64,000 bases of DNA, from the NCBI RefSeq assembly GCF_000333955.1, contig NZ_CAPS01000059.1, forward strand, positions 1-64,000, read 5' to 3'. Shown piece by piece: positions 1 through 9,068 of the stretch. Under the pieces are notes generated by a model. The model worked only from the letters and a program-made list of their open reading frames with translations. It did not search any database and was not told the DNA's origin. The position numbers and the translations under genes are program-made. Every line of letters starts with the position of its first letter. Within the stretch, counting starts at the first letter, position 1. The stretch comes from Rhodococcus sp. AW25M09 (GTDB lineage: Bacteria; Actinomycetota; Actinomycetes; Mycobacteriales; Mycobacteriaceae).

Positions 1-9
1 GTTCGGAAT

Positions 10-206
10 TGCCACACCAGCGGACACCATTCCGCTCGCCTCTGACGAACGCGCACGCATCCGCGAAGCGTCGGACCAGGTGAAGGGGACCGGCGCGGAG
101 ATCCCCACACGAACGCGCGCGCACTCGCCACACGCGTCCACAATCGCCACACCACCAAACACCATTCCGCTCGCATCCGACGAACGCGCGCGCATTCGCG
201 AACCGC
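10..206. repeat. Two diverged copies of a ~60-bp repeat, 135-bp period
   Basis: Positions 10-70 and 144-206 are near-identical: both contain ACCATTCCGCTCGC followed by GACGAACGCGC and CGCGAA. Equivalent bases lie 135 bp apart, which is 45 codons. Read on the minus strand, both copies stay open in the same frame and share the residues ERNGV and WCG. They could be the end of a repetitive minus-strand gene that runs off the window edge, or a non-coding repeat family. No function can be assigned. The rest of 1-286 shows no gene I can support. Confidence 0.6.
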
Positions 207-286
207 AGAATTCGCGGCCTCGCCTACGCATCAGCGCCTATCGAGTCCGTGTCGGAGGCTCAGATTCTCTGTCGTGACTTGTTTGT

Positions 287-925
287 GTGGCACAGTCATC
301 ATCGATGAAACTCGCCGTCGGTCAGCACCGTGTCAGCAGGATTCTGCTCGATTTCGATCTGACCATCGAATTCGACAATCATGCGACTGTGTCCTTCAGC
401 GAAGTGACTATCGATGATCTCACCGTCGATGAGGACAATCAGTTCGAGGGTCTGCGCGCTCTCGCGGCGCTGCATGGTCTTGTCTGCGAGGACGCCGACT
501 ATGACGAAAATGGCACGCTCCGAATGGTTTTCGATGGTGAGCACGCGGTCTTGGCTCGCCCGCGAGAGGAAGTCGAGTCGTGGGAGTTTTGCGCTCCCGA
601 CGGTTCGACGGTTTTGTGTGGGCCCGATGGGGTCGTCGAATCGTGGCCGGCGCCTGAGCACCACGGTGCGGGTGCGCCCACCGTCGAAGGCCTCCCATCC
701 ATCGGCGCAACTGTCGTCCGGCTGTCGGCAGGTGACGACGCTGCTGTCGAATTCTCCGACGGACGGACCCTTTTGTTCGAGTTGCCACTCGATTCCGGTT
801 ACCTGGTGTTGCGGGAAAGCGTCACCTGGAGTTCAGCCGCGAGCGAGGGCGACGCGACTGCAGAAGACTGGGTCGTCGAACTGTCCTCGGGTCACGTGAT
901 CTTCTATCGGCCGCGGACTGTGTAG
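287..925 (+). CDS. Hypothetical acidic protein, possibly DUF6188-like
   Basis: Predicted soluble, acidic protein of 212 residues with no signal peptide or membrane segment. The N-terminal part (about residues 8-40) has the pattern VGQxRVSRILLDFDLTIEF, which resembles the start of DUF6188-type proteins; that match is from memory and weak. The rest is acidic with alternating beta-type segments. The listed start is GTG at 287; an ATG at 305 (MKLAVGQ) is equally plausible because neither has a clear Shine-Dalgarno. The 3' end overlaps the convergent DUF2071 gene by 22 bp. Function unknown. Confidence 0.6.
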   Translation: MAQSSSMKLAVGQHRVSRILLDFDLTIEFDNHATVSFSEVTIDDLTVDEDNQFEGLRALAALHGLVCEDADYDENGTLRMVFDGEHAVLARPREEVESWEFCAPDGSTVLCGPDGVVESWPAPEHHGAGAPTVEGLPSIGATVVRLSAGDDAAVEFSDGRTLLFELPLDSGYLVLRESVTWSSAASEGDATAEDWVVELSSGHVIFYRPRTV

Positions 926-1653
926 GGCTTGCCGAATTGGGTTTCGACACCAGGTGAGTACAGCACCGAGTCGGGCGGGCGGGTACTGACGCCGGGCAGA
1001 CCTGCCGCAGCGACGAGTTCGTCAATGCAGTGGGTTAGTACTGCGTCGACCAGTTGCCAGTGCCGGTGCACGTTCGGTACGTAGAGCAGGCGACCGGCGA
1101 GCGAGGTATGCAATCCCCAACGAGCGGTGAGGAACACTGCGAGCGAATCCTCGGACATGTCGCGCGTTCCCCGGACGACGCCGAAATCAGTCGTGGATCC
1201 GCGGTGCGGCGGGGCGAGCCGCCGGCTGCGGTACCCGATCGTCGTGGTGTCGTCGTCTATGTCGATCGATGCCCAGCGATACGGAATGCGAGCTGCATTG
1301 GTGCCCAATACGACTGCGAGTCTGCTGGCCTCCAGAGATCGGAACACGACGCCGCGTCGACCCTCTGCGTCCACGGAATACAGACGGACGTTGATCTCCC
1401 CGAAAGTGCCGAAGTACGGAACAGGATGCCTGTATCCGAGTCCGGCACCGACCATGTGGAATCCGATCAGGCCGACCCAGGAAGAGCCGTCGAACTCGTC
1501 GGGCTCACACCCCTCGGGGAGTAGCGGGGCGACCACCGAACTCGGGACTCGCCAGTGCAGAAAGACCAGCCGTTCCCATCGCTGATCCATCACGATCGGA
1601 CGAGGCAGCAGCGGTGGCCGCGGCCAGAGGCGTCGGGCATCGTCTCGATTCAT
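904..1653 (-). CDS. DUF2071 (YqjF-like) family protein
   Basis: A 249-residue protein of the DUF2071/YqjF family, which shares the acetoacetate-decarboxylase-like fold. The hallmarks are an N-terminal MDQRWERLVFLHWRVP segment, the PEG pair in LLPEGCEPDEFDG, WVGLIGFHM, and YFGTFGEINVRLYS near residues 85-100. No catalytic role is established for the family. I place the start at the ATG at 1653 (MNRDDARR). The frame stays open much further upstream, but that stretch is antisense to or overlaps the SIMPL gene and lacks protein character. It lies 23 bp downstream of the SIMPL gene on the same strand, so the two may be co-transcribed. Confidence 0.85.
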   Translation of the reverse strand: MNRDDARRLWPRPPLLPRPIVMDQRWERLVFLHWRVPSSVVAPLLPEGCEPDEFDGSSWVGLIGFHMVGAGLGYRHPVPYFGTFGEINVRLYSVDAEGRRGVVFRSLEASRLAVVLGTNAARIPYRWASIDIDDDTTTIGYRSRRLAPPHRGSTTDFGVVRGTRDMSEDSLAVFLTARWGLHTSLAGRLLYVPNVHRHWQLVDAVLTHCIDELVAAAGLPGVSTRPPDSVLYSPGVETQFGKPYTVRGR

Positions 1654-1676
1654 CGTTCGAGCGTATCCGCGCTGCG

Positions 1677-2345
1677 TCAGGAAGCAGTGAATCGGGCGTG
1701 CACGCTCGCGGTGATCGTGATGTTCTCGGGTTTGAGTGCGAACCCGGCCGGGGCCGACTTCGCGGCGAACATGCGGGGGGAGGAGTCGGTGCCACCGTGC
1801 TCGGCGGTCCCCGGCAGCAGGCCTGGGTCGGCGACAGCGACAGCATGCACGCCCGTTCTCCCCAGGCTCGACGCGTAGGCCTCGGCTTTGGCTACCGCGT
1901 CGCGGACGGCGAGTTCGCGCACTGCGAGTGTGCGGGAGACGGTGCTCGATTCGGTGAGGTCCCAGTCGAAGTGGTCGATCGACACTCCGTCGAGGGCAGA
2001 GGCGGCATATACGAAGGCATCGACGAGGTCGAGCTGGCTGAACTGCACTTCTACCGACGCCTCGGCCTGGTAGAGGTAGGGAAGTTGTTCGCCGTCCTGA
2101 TTGAAGGGGCGATGCCGGGAGTGACGGACCTGGTCCACGGACCACCGTTCGATGGGGCCACCATCGCTGTTGTAGAGCGGCTCCACGAGCCGAGTGAGCT
2201 CGCGGACGAGCTGCTGGGCCGGCTCGGACGCGGATTCCGCCGTACGTCCGTCGGTACGAACGGTCAGCGACAGCGTGCACTGTTCCGGCGGGTAGGTGGC
2301 TGCGCCGTGACCGACGACGGTGATGTCGAGTGATTCCGCGCTCAT
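1677..2345 (-). CDS. SIMPL domain (DUF541) protein
   Basis: A 222-residue SIMPL/DUF541 protein. The family start is clear: LDITVVGHGAATYPPEQCTL, in which the pattern VxGxGxxxxxPD/E marks the domain. The middle holds the YLYQAEASVEVQ strand, and the C-terminus ends ENITITASVHARF, the usual closing beta strand. SIMPL proteins in other bacteria are usually periplasmic or cell-surface. This one shows no signal peptide, so it is probably cytoplasmic. The start is the ATG at 2345 (MSAESLD). A longer open frame to 2987 lies antisense to the oxygenase gene and is not coding. It is divergent from the 2OG oxygenase, with 81 bp between. Confidence 0.85.
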   Translation of the reverse strand: MSAESLDITVVGHGAATYPPEQCTLSLTVRTDGRTAESASEPAQQLVRELTRLVEPLYNSDGGPIERWSVDQVRHSRHRPFNQDGEQLPYLYQAEASVEVQFSQLDLVDAFVYAASALDGVSIDHFDWDLTESSTVSRTLAVRELAVRDAVAKAEAYASSLGRTGVHAVAVADPGLLPGTAEHGGTDSSPRMFAAKSAPAGFALKPENITITASVHARFTAS

Positions 2346-2426
2346 GTCGTCCAGTCTGGCATCCGAGAGTTCATCGAACCCGAACACTGCTGGCCGACGC
2401 GTCAGGAGGGGAGGACAATCGCCAAC

Positions 2427-3419
2427 ATGCTTCCTGTTCTCGATCTTGCTTCGGCCGACGACGATCCCCGGTCTTTCCAGCGGTCGCTGCGCGATGCTGC
2501 GCATCGGTCCGGCTTCTTCTATCTCGTCGGACACGGGATAGAGACCGAACGGATGCACGACGTACTGCGTCTGGCCCGGCAGTTCTTCGAGGTACCGCAG
2601 CGCGTCAAGGACGACATCAGTCAGCTGAAGAGTCCGCACTTCCGGGGCTACTCGCGCGTGGGCGGGGAGCTGACCAACGGACGGGTGGATTGGCGAGAGC
2701 AGATCGATATCGGACCCGAGCGCCCGGCGATCGAGGACGCGGACGGGTACTGGAATCTTCAGGGCCCCAATTTGTGGCCGTCGCAGCCCGCGGGATTCCG
2801 AGAGACGTTCCAGCAGTGGGAGCAGACGGTCTCGACCCTCGGTCTTCGACTGCTCAGACACTGGGCTCGATCCCTCGGGGCTGCCGAGAACGTGTTCGAC
2901 GGTGCGTTCGCCACCGCGCCCGCCACCCTCATGAAGGTTGTTCGCTACCCGGGTACTCCCGATCACTCTCAGGGCGTCGGTGCGCACAAGGACTCCGGTG
3001 TACTCACGCTGCTGCTCGTCGAGCCCGAGTCGACCGGACTGCAGGTGGAGACGACCCCCGATGCCTGGATCGACGTGCCTCCGCTGGCCGGGGCATTCAT
3101 CGTCAATATCGGCGAGCTACTGGAAGTGGCGACCGGCGGCTACTTACGGGCTACGCGGCATCGGGTGGTCGCTCCGGGGCCCGGCACCGACCGAATATCG
3201 GTGCCGCACTTTCTGAGTCCCGCCCTCGATGCCGTCGTACCTGTCATCGAGCTGCCGCCCGAATTGGCGCAGCATTCGCGGGGTGTGGAGAGCGACCCCG
3301 ACAACCCGATCTACAGCACCTACGGCGAGAACGCCTGGAAGTCCCGGACACGTGCACACCCTGATGTGGCTCAGTTGCACCACGGCATCGTTCCGGCCGG
3401 GCAGAGATCTGCTTACTGA
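2427..3419 (+). CDS. 2-oxoglutarate/Fe(II)-dependent oxygenase, isopenicillin N synthase-like
   Basis: A 330-residue non-haem iron oxygenase of the isopenicillin-N-synthase-like superfamily. The N-terminal DIOX_N part runs from the start to about residue 115 (GFFYLVGHGI). The catalytic jelly roll follows, with the iron ligands His187-x-Asp189 (GAHKDSG) and His245 (RATRHRV). The 2-oxoglutarate-binding Arg256-x-Ser258 is in RISVPHFLSP. The family oxidises small molecules; this substrate is unknown. The start is the ATG at 2427, about 12 bases after a purine-rich GGAGGGGAGGA. The 3' end overlaps the convergent DoxX gene by 7 bp. Confidence 0.9.
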   Translation: MLPVLDLASADDDPRSFQRSLRDAAHRSGFFYLVGHGIETERMHDVLRLARQFFEVPQRVKDDISQLKSPHFRGYSRVGGELTNGRVDWREQIDIGPERPAIEDADGYWNLQGPNLWPSQPAGFRETFQQWEQTVSTLGLRLLRHWARSLGAAENVFDGAFATAPATLMKVVRYPGTPDHSQGVGAHKDSGVLTLLLVEPESTGLQVETTPDAWIDVPPLAGAFIVNIGELLEVATGGYLRATRHRVVAPGPGTDRISVPHFLSPALDAVVPVIELPPELAQHSRGVESDPDNPIYSTYGENAWKSRTRAHPDVAQLHHGIVPAGQRSAY

Positions 3420-3841
3420 CGCGGGCTGCGGCCCTGACGTGAAGCGCGCCACTGGGCCCATGCTCCGGTGCACCACAGTGCCCATACGATCAGCAGGGGC
3501 TGAAACAGCAATCGGATTCCTCGCGCTGCATCGGAGTCGAGCCCGAATGCGTCGGTGTGGGTGAGGAACTGCGAGATGTTGCCGGGGAACACTGCGACGA
3601 AGAACGCGGCGACCACCCAACCGACGAGCGGCGCGCGAGCGGTCCAGAACAGCAATGCCAGGCCGAGCACGATCTCTACGACGCCCGATGCCAGCACGAC
3701 GAAGTCTGAGCTGAGCGGTACCCACGGAGGAACCTGCGCCGCGAAGGCAGTACGCGCCCAGAACAGGTGGCTCAGGCCGGCGAAGACCAGGAATGCCCCG
3801 AGTACGACCCGCCCGATGGTACGAGATATCGATTTCGTCAT
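3413..3841 (-). CDS. DoxX family membrane protein
   Basis: A 142-residue integral membrane protein with four predicted helices: residues about 8-28, 48-66, 72-90 and 108-125. The motifs FAGLSHLFW and VEIVLGLALLF place it in the DoxX/DoxD-like family. Actinobacterial DoxX proteins are linked to thiol and oxidative-stress handling, but this subgroup has no defined reaction. The start is taken as the ATG at 3841 (MTKSIS). An upstream in-frame ATG at 3889 would overlap the divergent dinB gene and adds no family sequence. Confidence 0.8.
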   Translation of the reverse strand: MTKSISRTIGRVVLGAFLVFAGLSHLFWARTAFAAQVPPWVPLSSDFVVLASGVVEIVLGLALLFWTARAPLVGWVVAAFFVAVFPGNISQFLTHTDAFGLDSDAARGIRLLFQPLLIVWALWCTGAWAQWRASRQGRSPRQ

Positions 3842-3875
3842 GGCGTCATGAGACACCACGGGCACACTGAGCACC

Positions 3876-4943
3876 ATGACCGGGAGCACCCCAACCGACC
3901 CAGCGCGTCGCCGATGGGTACTGCACGTCGACCTCGATCAGTTCATCGCTGCCGTCGAAGTGCTGCGCAACCCCGATCTGGCGGGCAAGTCCGTGGTGGT
4001 CGGCGGTAGGGGAGATCCCACCGAACGCGGAGTTGTCTCGACGGCCTCCTACGAGGCCCGGGCCAAGGGGGTCGGCTCCGGGATGCCGCTGCGCGTCGCC
4101 GCGAAGAAGATCCCCGACGCGGTCTTCCTCCCGGTCGACAAACCGGCATACGACGAGGCGTCGGAGATGGTGATGGACACGTTGCGGACGCTGGGTGCCG
4201 TCGTCGAGGTGATCGGTTGGGACGAGGCGTTTCTCGGTGTGGACACCGACGACCCCGAGCGCTTCGCGCAGACCGTGCACGACGCCGTGTTCGACGCGAC
4301 CGGGCTGCACTGCTCGGTGGGAATCGGGGACAACAAGCTGCGCGCCAAGATCGCCACCGACTTCGACAAGCCGCAGGGGATATATCGACTGACGCAGGAC
4401 AATTGGTTCGAGGTGATGGGTGAGCGCGGCACCGACGCCCTGTGGGGAATCGGCAAGAAGATCTCGAAAAGGTTGACCGCCCTGAATATCTCGACCGTTC
4501 GCAACTTGGCCGATGCCGACGACGCAGACCTGGCCGCGGCATTCGGGCCGAAGATCGGGCCCTGGCTCGGCACCAAGGGTCGGGGAATCGACCGTTCGCC
4601 GGTCACCTCCGAGCCCTGGGTTGCGCGGTCACACAGTCGCGAGATCACGTTCCAGACCGACGTGGCAGATTGGGACGTCGTCCGGCACGAGGTCGCCGCG
4701 CTCACGTCGAAGGTGTTGGCCGACATCGAAGCCGAGAACAGACCGGCCATCAGAGCAGCGTTGAAGATCCGCTACGCACCGTTCGAGACCCACACCGTCA
4801 GCGCGCCGATCGCCGGCACACCGACGTTCGACCCGGTACTCCTCACCTCGGCTGCGGTGGCACTGGTGGATCGACTGGATCACAGCCGAGAGGTCAGGTT
4901 GATCGGCGTTCGGTTGGAAATGGCTCCGCCGCAACGCCTGTGA
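3876..4943 (+). CDS. dinB: Y-family DNA polymerase, DinB2-type
   Basis: A 355-residue Y-family translesion DNA polymerase. The catalytic acidic residues are in HVDLDQF (Asp19) and GWDEAFLGV. SYEARAKGV, LPVDKPAY and the GIGKKISKRL helix-hairpin-helix are also present; the C-terminal third is the little-finger domain. It lacks an obvious C-terminal sliding-clamp motif. The wording (HVDLDQF, GWDEA) matches mycobacterial DinB2 rather than DinB1. The residue at the usual aromatic steric-gate position is Ile24; in DinB2 of Mycobacterium smegmatis it is Leu14, and that enzyme readily takes ribonucleotides. The gene is divergent from doxX. Its stop codon abuts that of the convergent TerD gene. Confidence 0.93.
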   Translation: MTGSTPTDPARRRWVLHVDLDQFIAAVEVLRNPDLAGKSVVVGGRGDPTERGVVSTASYEARAKGVGSGMPLRVAAKKIPDAVFLPVDKPAYDEASEMVMDTLRTLGAVVEVIGWDEAFLGVDTDDPERFAQTVHDAVFDATGLHCSVGIGDNKLRAKIATDFDKPQGIYRLTQDNWFEVMGERGTDALWGIGKKISKRLTALNISTVRNLADADDADLAAAFGPKIGPWLGTKGRGIDRSPVTSEPWVARSHSREITFQTDVADWDVVRHEVAALTSKVLADIEAENRPAIRAALKIRYAPFETHTVSAPIAGTPTFDPVLLTSAAVALVDRLDHSREVRLIGVRLEMAPPQRL

Positions 4944-5663
4944 CTATTTCCGGCCTGCCGCCCAGCGGAGTCCCCAGCCGTACTTCTTGTCGAGGTCGGC
5001 CTGGCTGCCTTGGATGTACTCGACCTCGCGAGTGACGGTGATTCCTACAGACGTGTTCTCCAACAACGCGATCGAGCAAATTCGTGCAGAGTTCTCGGCC
5101 GAGTCGAGGCGAACCTCGACCTGCGGTCCGTTGGTGGGGTAGAGCGTCACCACTCCGTCGACCGCAGCCCAGTTCGGTGCGCCGTCGTAGATCATGGCGA
5201 AAATCAGGATGCGGGTGAATTTCTCGGGGTGGGCGAGGTTGATGTGCATGTTCTCGCCGCCGCTGACCGAACCCGAGCGATCGTCACCGTCGAGCGCGAT
5301 GAACGGGGCATCCTGCAGCGAACCGAAACTGTTGCCGAGTGCCTGGACGACGCCCTTGGTGCCGTCGCTCAGTTCGTAGAGGCAACCGAGATCGAGATCC
5401 ACTCCGCCGGCACCGTAGGACGCGGCGGCCAACTTCGCCAGGAAGCCCTTCTTCTTCGGCGGTGCCGCGGGTGCACCGGTCGACCAGTTGAGGTTCACCC
5501 GCATGGAACCCTGCTTCTCACCGGACTTGGTCAGGCTGATGGTCGGCGACGCCTTGGACAGCGTCACCTTGCTCAGGCTGACGGGGGCTCCAGCCTGCGA
5601 TGACGAGGACTGCCCGGTCGAGGACTGCCCGGTCGAGGGCTTGCGGGTGTAGTCGATGGCCAT
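4944..5663 (-). CDS. TerD-family stress protein
   Basis: A 239-residue TerD-domain protein. Residues 1-70 are a low-complexity Ser/Gly/Lys-rich linker (SSTGQSSSSQ) with a TerA/TerD-like strand (KVTLSKASPTISLTKSG). The TerD core starts at about residue 75 with MRVNLNWS. It continues with GVDLDLGCLYEL and LDGDDRSGSVSGGENMHIN, which carries the Asp/Gly calcium-binding loop. TerD proteins in other actinobacteria are cytoplasmic calcium-binding factors tied to tellurite, phage or general stress resistance. No other ter gene is nearby, so this is an isolated copy. The start is the ATG at 5663. Confidence 0.88.
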   Translation of the reverse strand: MAIDYTRKPSTGQSSTGQSSSSQAGAPVSLSKVTLSKASPTISLTKSGEKQGSMRVNLNWSTGAPAAPPKKKGFLAKLAAASYGAGGVDLDLGCLYELSDGTKGVVQALGNSFGSLQDAPFIALDGDDRSGSVSGGENMHINLAHPEKFTRILIFAMIYDGAPNWAAVDGVVTLYPTNGPQVEVRLDSAENSARICSIALLENTSVGITVTREVEYIQGSQADLDKKYGWGLRWAAGRK

Positions 5664-5781
5664 GGTGGTGCCTTCCGATACGGTCTGTTTCCGGATCGCG
5701 ATGTCCGGTTTGGGCGGTCCGTCGAGGATAACCGCAACTCGGGCGGGCCACGTGCCCGCACCGACGCAACCGTGCAACCGA

Positions 5782-7532
5782 CTAAGGGCGCGGCACGTTG
5801 CGCAAATTCGACTTGGCCATCCGGACCGCTTCTCCGACGCCGCCGTTGAGAACCACCTTGCTCATCGCGAGCGCGAATCCCTTGATCTGCTCTCCGGTGA
5901 TGGTGGGCGGGACCGACAGGGCGAGCGGATCGGTGATCAACTGAACCAGCGCCGGGCCGTCGACCGCGAACGCAGTTTCCAGTGCGCCGCGGATGTCCTC
6001 GGGCTGTTCGACGCGTTGTGCGTGGATACCCGCTGCAGCAGCGATGCCGGTGTAATCGACCGGGGGTACGTCGACGCCGAAGTCGGGCAGACCGTCGACG
6101 AGCATCTCGGCCTTGACCATGCCCAGCGTCGAGTTGTCGAACAGCACGATCTTGACGGGCAGCTTGTACATCGCGACGGTGAGCAGTTCGGAGAGCAGCA
6201 TCGAGAAGCCGCCGTCGCCGGAGATCGAGACCACTTGGCGGCCCGGGTTGGCGAATTGCGCGCCGATTGCGTGCGGCAACGCGTTGGCCATCGAGCCGTG
6301 CAGCATCGAGGCCACGAAAGCCCTTCGGCCGGTGGGGTTGATGTAGCGCGCAGTCCACACATTGCACATACCGGTGTCGGTGGTGAACACGGCGTCGTCT
6401 GCGGCGAGGTCGTCGAGTACCGACGCGGCGTACTCGGGATGGATCGGCACGAGCTTCTCGGCGTTGCGGGTGTACGCGCCGACGGTCTTGCCCATCAGAT
6501 CGTTGTGCTTGTCCACCCACTTCTCCACGTAGCGGCGGTCGGTATTGCGAGTGACCAACGGTTGCAACGCCTTCAGCGTGGCACCGACGTCACCGTGAAT
6601 CGGGTACTGCACCGATGTCCGACGTCCCAGCTTCGTCGGATCGATGTCGATCTGCGCGGTCGTGACGTCCTCGGGTAGGAACTGCTGGTACGGAAAGTCG
6701 GTGCCGAGCAGGATGAGCAGATCGGCGTCGTGGATCCCCGCATGCGCAGCCCCGTAGCCGAGCAACCCGTCATCCCGACGTCGTACGGGTTGTCGTACTG
6801 GATGAATTCCTTGCCGCGCAACGAATGTCCGACGGGAGCTCCGATGGTGTCGGCAAATGCGATCACCTCGTCGTGGGCATCCTTGACGCCGTAGCCGGCG
6901 AAGATAGCGACCTTCTCGGCGCTGTTGATGGCCTCGGCCAGCTTCTCGATGTCTGCTGCCGGCGGGGTGACGACCGGCACCGCGGGTATCGCGATCGGGT
7001 CCATCTGCCCGGCGGAGGACAACTCGGCGATGTCGCCGGGCAGTGTCAGTACCGACACGCCACCGCCGGTGATGGCGGCATTGATCGCTGCGCGGAACAC
7101 CCGAGGTGCCTGCTCGGCGGTGGAGATGAACTCGTTGTAGAGCGAGCATTCGCCGAAAAGGCGGTCGGGGTGCGTTTCCTGGAAGTATCCCGAGCCGATC
7201 TCGCTGCTGGGGATATGTGAGGCGATAGCCAGGACCGGCGCGCCGGAACGGTGTGCGTCGTAGAGACCGTTGATCAGATGCAAGTTGCCGGGCCCGCAGG
7301 AGCCTGCGCAGACAGCGAGTGTGCCGGTGGTCTGCGCGTCGGCCGATGCCGCGAACGCGGCGGCTTCCTCGTGGCGTACGTGAATCCAGTCGATGCCGCC
7401 CTTGGCCGACCCGCCGGTTCGACGCACGGCGTCCACGACCGGGTTCAGACTGTCGCCGACGATGCCGTAGATGCGCTGGACGCCGGCGTCGACGAGTCCT
7501 CGAACGAGTTGATCGGCCACTGTGGTGGGCAT
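5782..7532 (-). pseudogene. poxB: Pyruvate dehydrogenase (quinone)/pyruvate oxidase with single-base frameshift
   Basis: A thiamine-diphosphate enzyme of the PoxB type, which decarboxylates pyruvate oxidatively to acetate and CO2 and passes electrons to membrane quinone. The N-terminal part, starting at the ATG at 7532 (MPTTVADQL), has the pyrimidine domain with the catalytic Glu in IHVRHEEAAAFAA. The C-terminal part has the ThDP motif SGDGGFSMLLSEL and the substrate loop. The two halves are in different frames and join near 6764-6769 (VGMTG followed by LLGYGAAHAG). Adding one base there restores 583 codons, the normal length. GAGGAG sits 8 bases before the start. Either the strain's gene is inactive or there is a sequencing error. 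Confidence 0.85.
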
Positions 7533-7795
7533 GGAAGTACTCCTCGGATGTAGTGGCGCGTTCGGATCGATGTGCCTCACGTGCGCCAAGTGAACGCCTT
7601 CCCTGTGCCGCGGGCGTACCAAACATCGAAATGCAGGGCGATGCGACCGTCAAAAGGTAAACGCTGGTGAAGGCAGAGGCGATCTCCGTCACGCGGCGAT
7701 CGTCCTGCCGGTCTCGAGTGATCATTGTGGATATTCGCCCGACGCCGTGGAGGGTCCCGATCCCTGCACGGCGGAACAGTTGGGAACAGCATCGC

Positions 7796-8914
7796 TCAGC
7801 GCCGCCCGGTCAGTTGCGATACCCGCACTGCGCCGGCAGTCCCGAGGATCAGTACAGCGGTCGCGATGGCGAAGGCCATCGAGTACGAGTCTCCGATCGC
7901 GGGCGCGACGATCAGCGGACCCAGTACCTGTCCGACGCCGTAGATCGCCGTCAGCGTCGCCGCCGTACGGCCGATGGGCAGCGTCTGTGCGGTACTCATC
8001 GTCAGCATCGTGATGCCCATGAAGGTTCCACCGAACAGCAGGGCGGACAACACAGCGGCGACGGTGTTGCTGGTAAGGGCGGGCAGCAGTGCGGCGACGG
8101 ACTGCAATGCGAATGCTGCCACCAGCGCGTTGCGCATGCTGGTTCGGCGGGCAACTCCCTGCCACAGCACTGTCGCGGGCACCGCGGCGAGTCCGACAAC
8201 GATCCACACCGTCGGACCCACCGACGTATTGCCGTGGCCACCGACGGCCGCGACGAGAAATGTGCCGACGATGATGTAGCCGAGTCCTTCGAGGAAATAC
8301 GCCACGAGCAACGTTCGCCACAGCGCCCTGGTCCGGCTGTCGATGTCGCCGGTCGCGGATCGAGTCGAAGGCTCAGGATGGACCGGAAGCGTCCACGCCG
8401 GAACGACAAGCATCGCAGTCAGCACCGCCGAGCACACCCACAACGCCTCCCACGACAGATGCGGCCCGACGAGCAGCGTCAGGATTCCCGACGCTGCGAT
8501 ACCTGCGCCGACGCCGCCGAAAGCGATGCCCGGCGAGGCCCCATCGGTGCGATGCTTCGTGACGGTGCTCGCGCAGGCGATGAAGATCGCTGCACTCGCC
8601 ACGCCGGCCAGGAACCTCAGCGCCGAGAACAGAGCAGTGGAATGTACTGCGGCCATGCCTGATTCGCTACCGACGAGCAGCACCGTCCACAGCCGGAACG
8701 ATACCGTCGTGTTGATCGAGGGTCGCAGGGACAGCACGACCGCGCCGACGAGGTAGCCGGCGTAGTTGGCGGTCGCGATGACGGCGCCGCCGCTGGGGGT
8801 CACCTCGGCTGCGCCGACCATCATCGGCAGCAGCGGTGTGAATACGAATCGTCCGACGCCCATCGCAGCCGCGAGTCCGGCCGCGGCAGCGAACGATATT
8901 CGACGTCCGGTCAT
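7796..8914 (-). CDS. MFS transporter, YbfB/YjiJ-like
   Basis: A 372-residue, very hydrophobic protein with about 11-12 predicted transmembrane helices. The N-terminal segment AAAMGVGRFVFTPLLPMM and the later ANYAGYLVGA are typical of the YbfB/YjiJ subgroup of the major facilitator superfamily. The substrate is unknown; relatives are annotated as sugar or drug exporters. The start is the ATG at 8914 (MTGRRISF). The frame stays open upstream to 9286, but that part is antisense to the EspC-like gene. The 263 bp between this gene and poxB holds nothing I can identify. Confidence 0.85.
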   Translation of the reverse strand: MTGRRISFAAAAGLAAAMGVGRFVFTPLLPMMVGAAEVTPSGGAVIATANYAGYLVGAVVLSLRPSINTTVSFRLWTVLLVGSESGMAAVHSTALFSALRFLAGVASAAIFIACASTVTKHRTDGASPGIAFGGVGAGIAASGILTLLVGPHLSWEALWVCSAVLTAMLVVPAWTLPVHPEPSTRSATGDIDSRTRALWRTLLVAYFLEGLGYIIVGTFLVAAVGGHGNTSVGPTVWIVVGLAAVPATVLWQGVARRTSMRNALVAAFALQSVAALLPALTSNTVAAVLSALLFGGTFMGITMLTMSTAQTLPIGRTAATLTAIYGVGQVLGPLIVAPAIGDSYSMAFAIATAVLILGTAGAVRVSQLTGRR

Positions 8915-9068
8915 TGCCCACACCCCTAGATCGTTAGCCGAGCCAACGGTACTCCGCGGCATTCGCGTCTCTCGACGCGGACCGCAGGGAACCGATCGAC
9001 GCCGATCTGCGTCCAACCCGATGACGCCGAACATTGAGCGTCGATTCGGAGCGACTCGGGGGAGCGTC

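Noticed and set aside
1654-2280. N-terminal extension of the DUF2071 protein
   Set aside because: The stretch lies out of frame over the SIMPL gene and is Arg/Pro-rich; the family sequence begins at the ATG at 1653.
2330-3364. 344-codon plus-strand frame
   Set aside because: It is out of frame with the oxygenase, which has intact iron and 2-oxoglutarate motifs; composition is Arg/Ala-rich noise.
7533-7795. Search for a small gene between poxB and the MFS gene
   Set aside because: No frame with a ribosome site or protein character was found on either strand.
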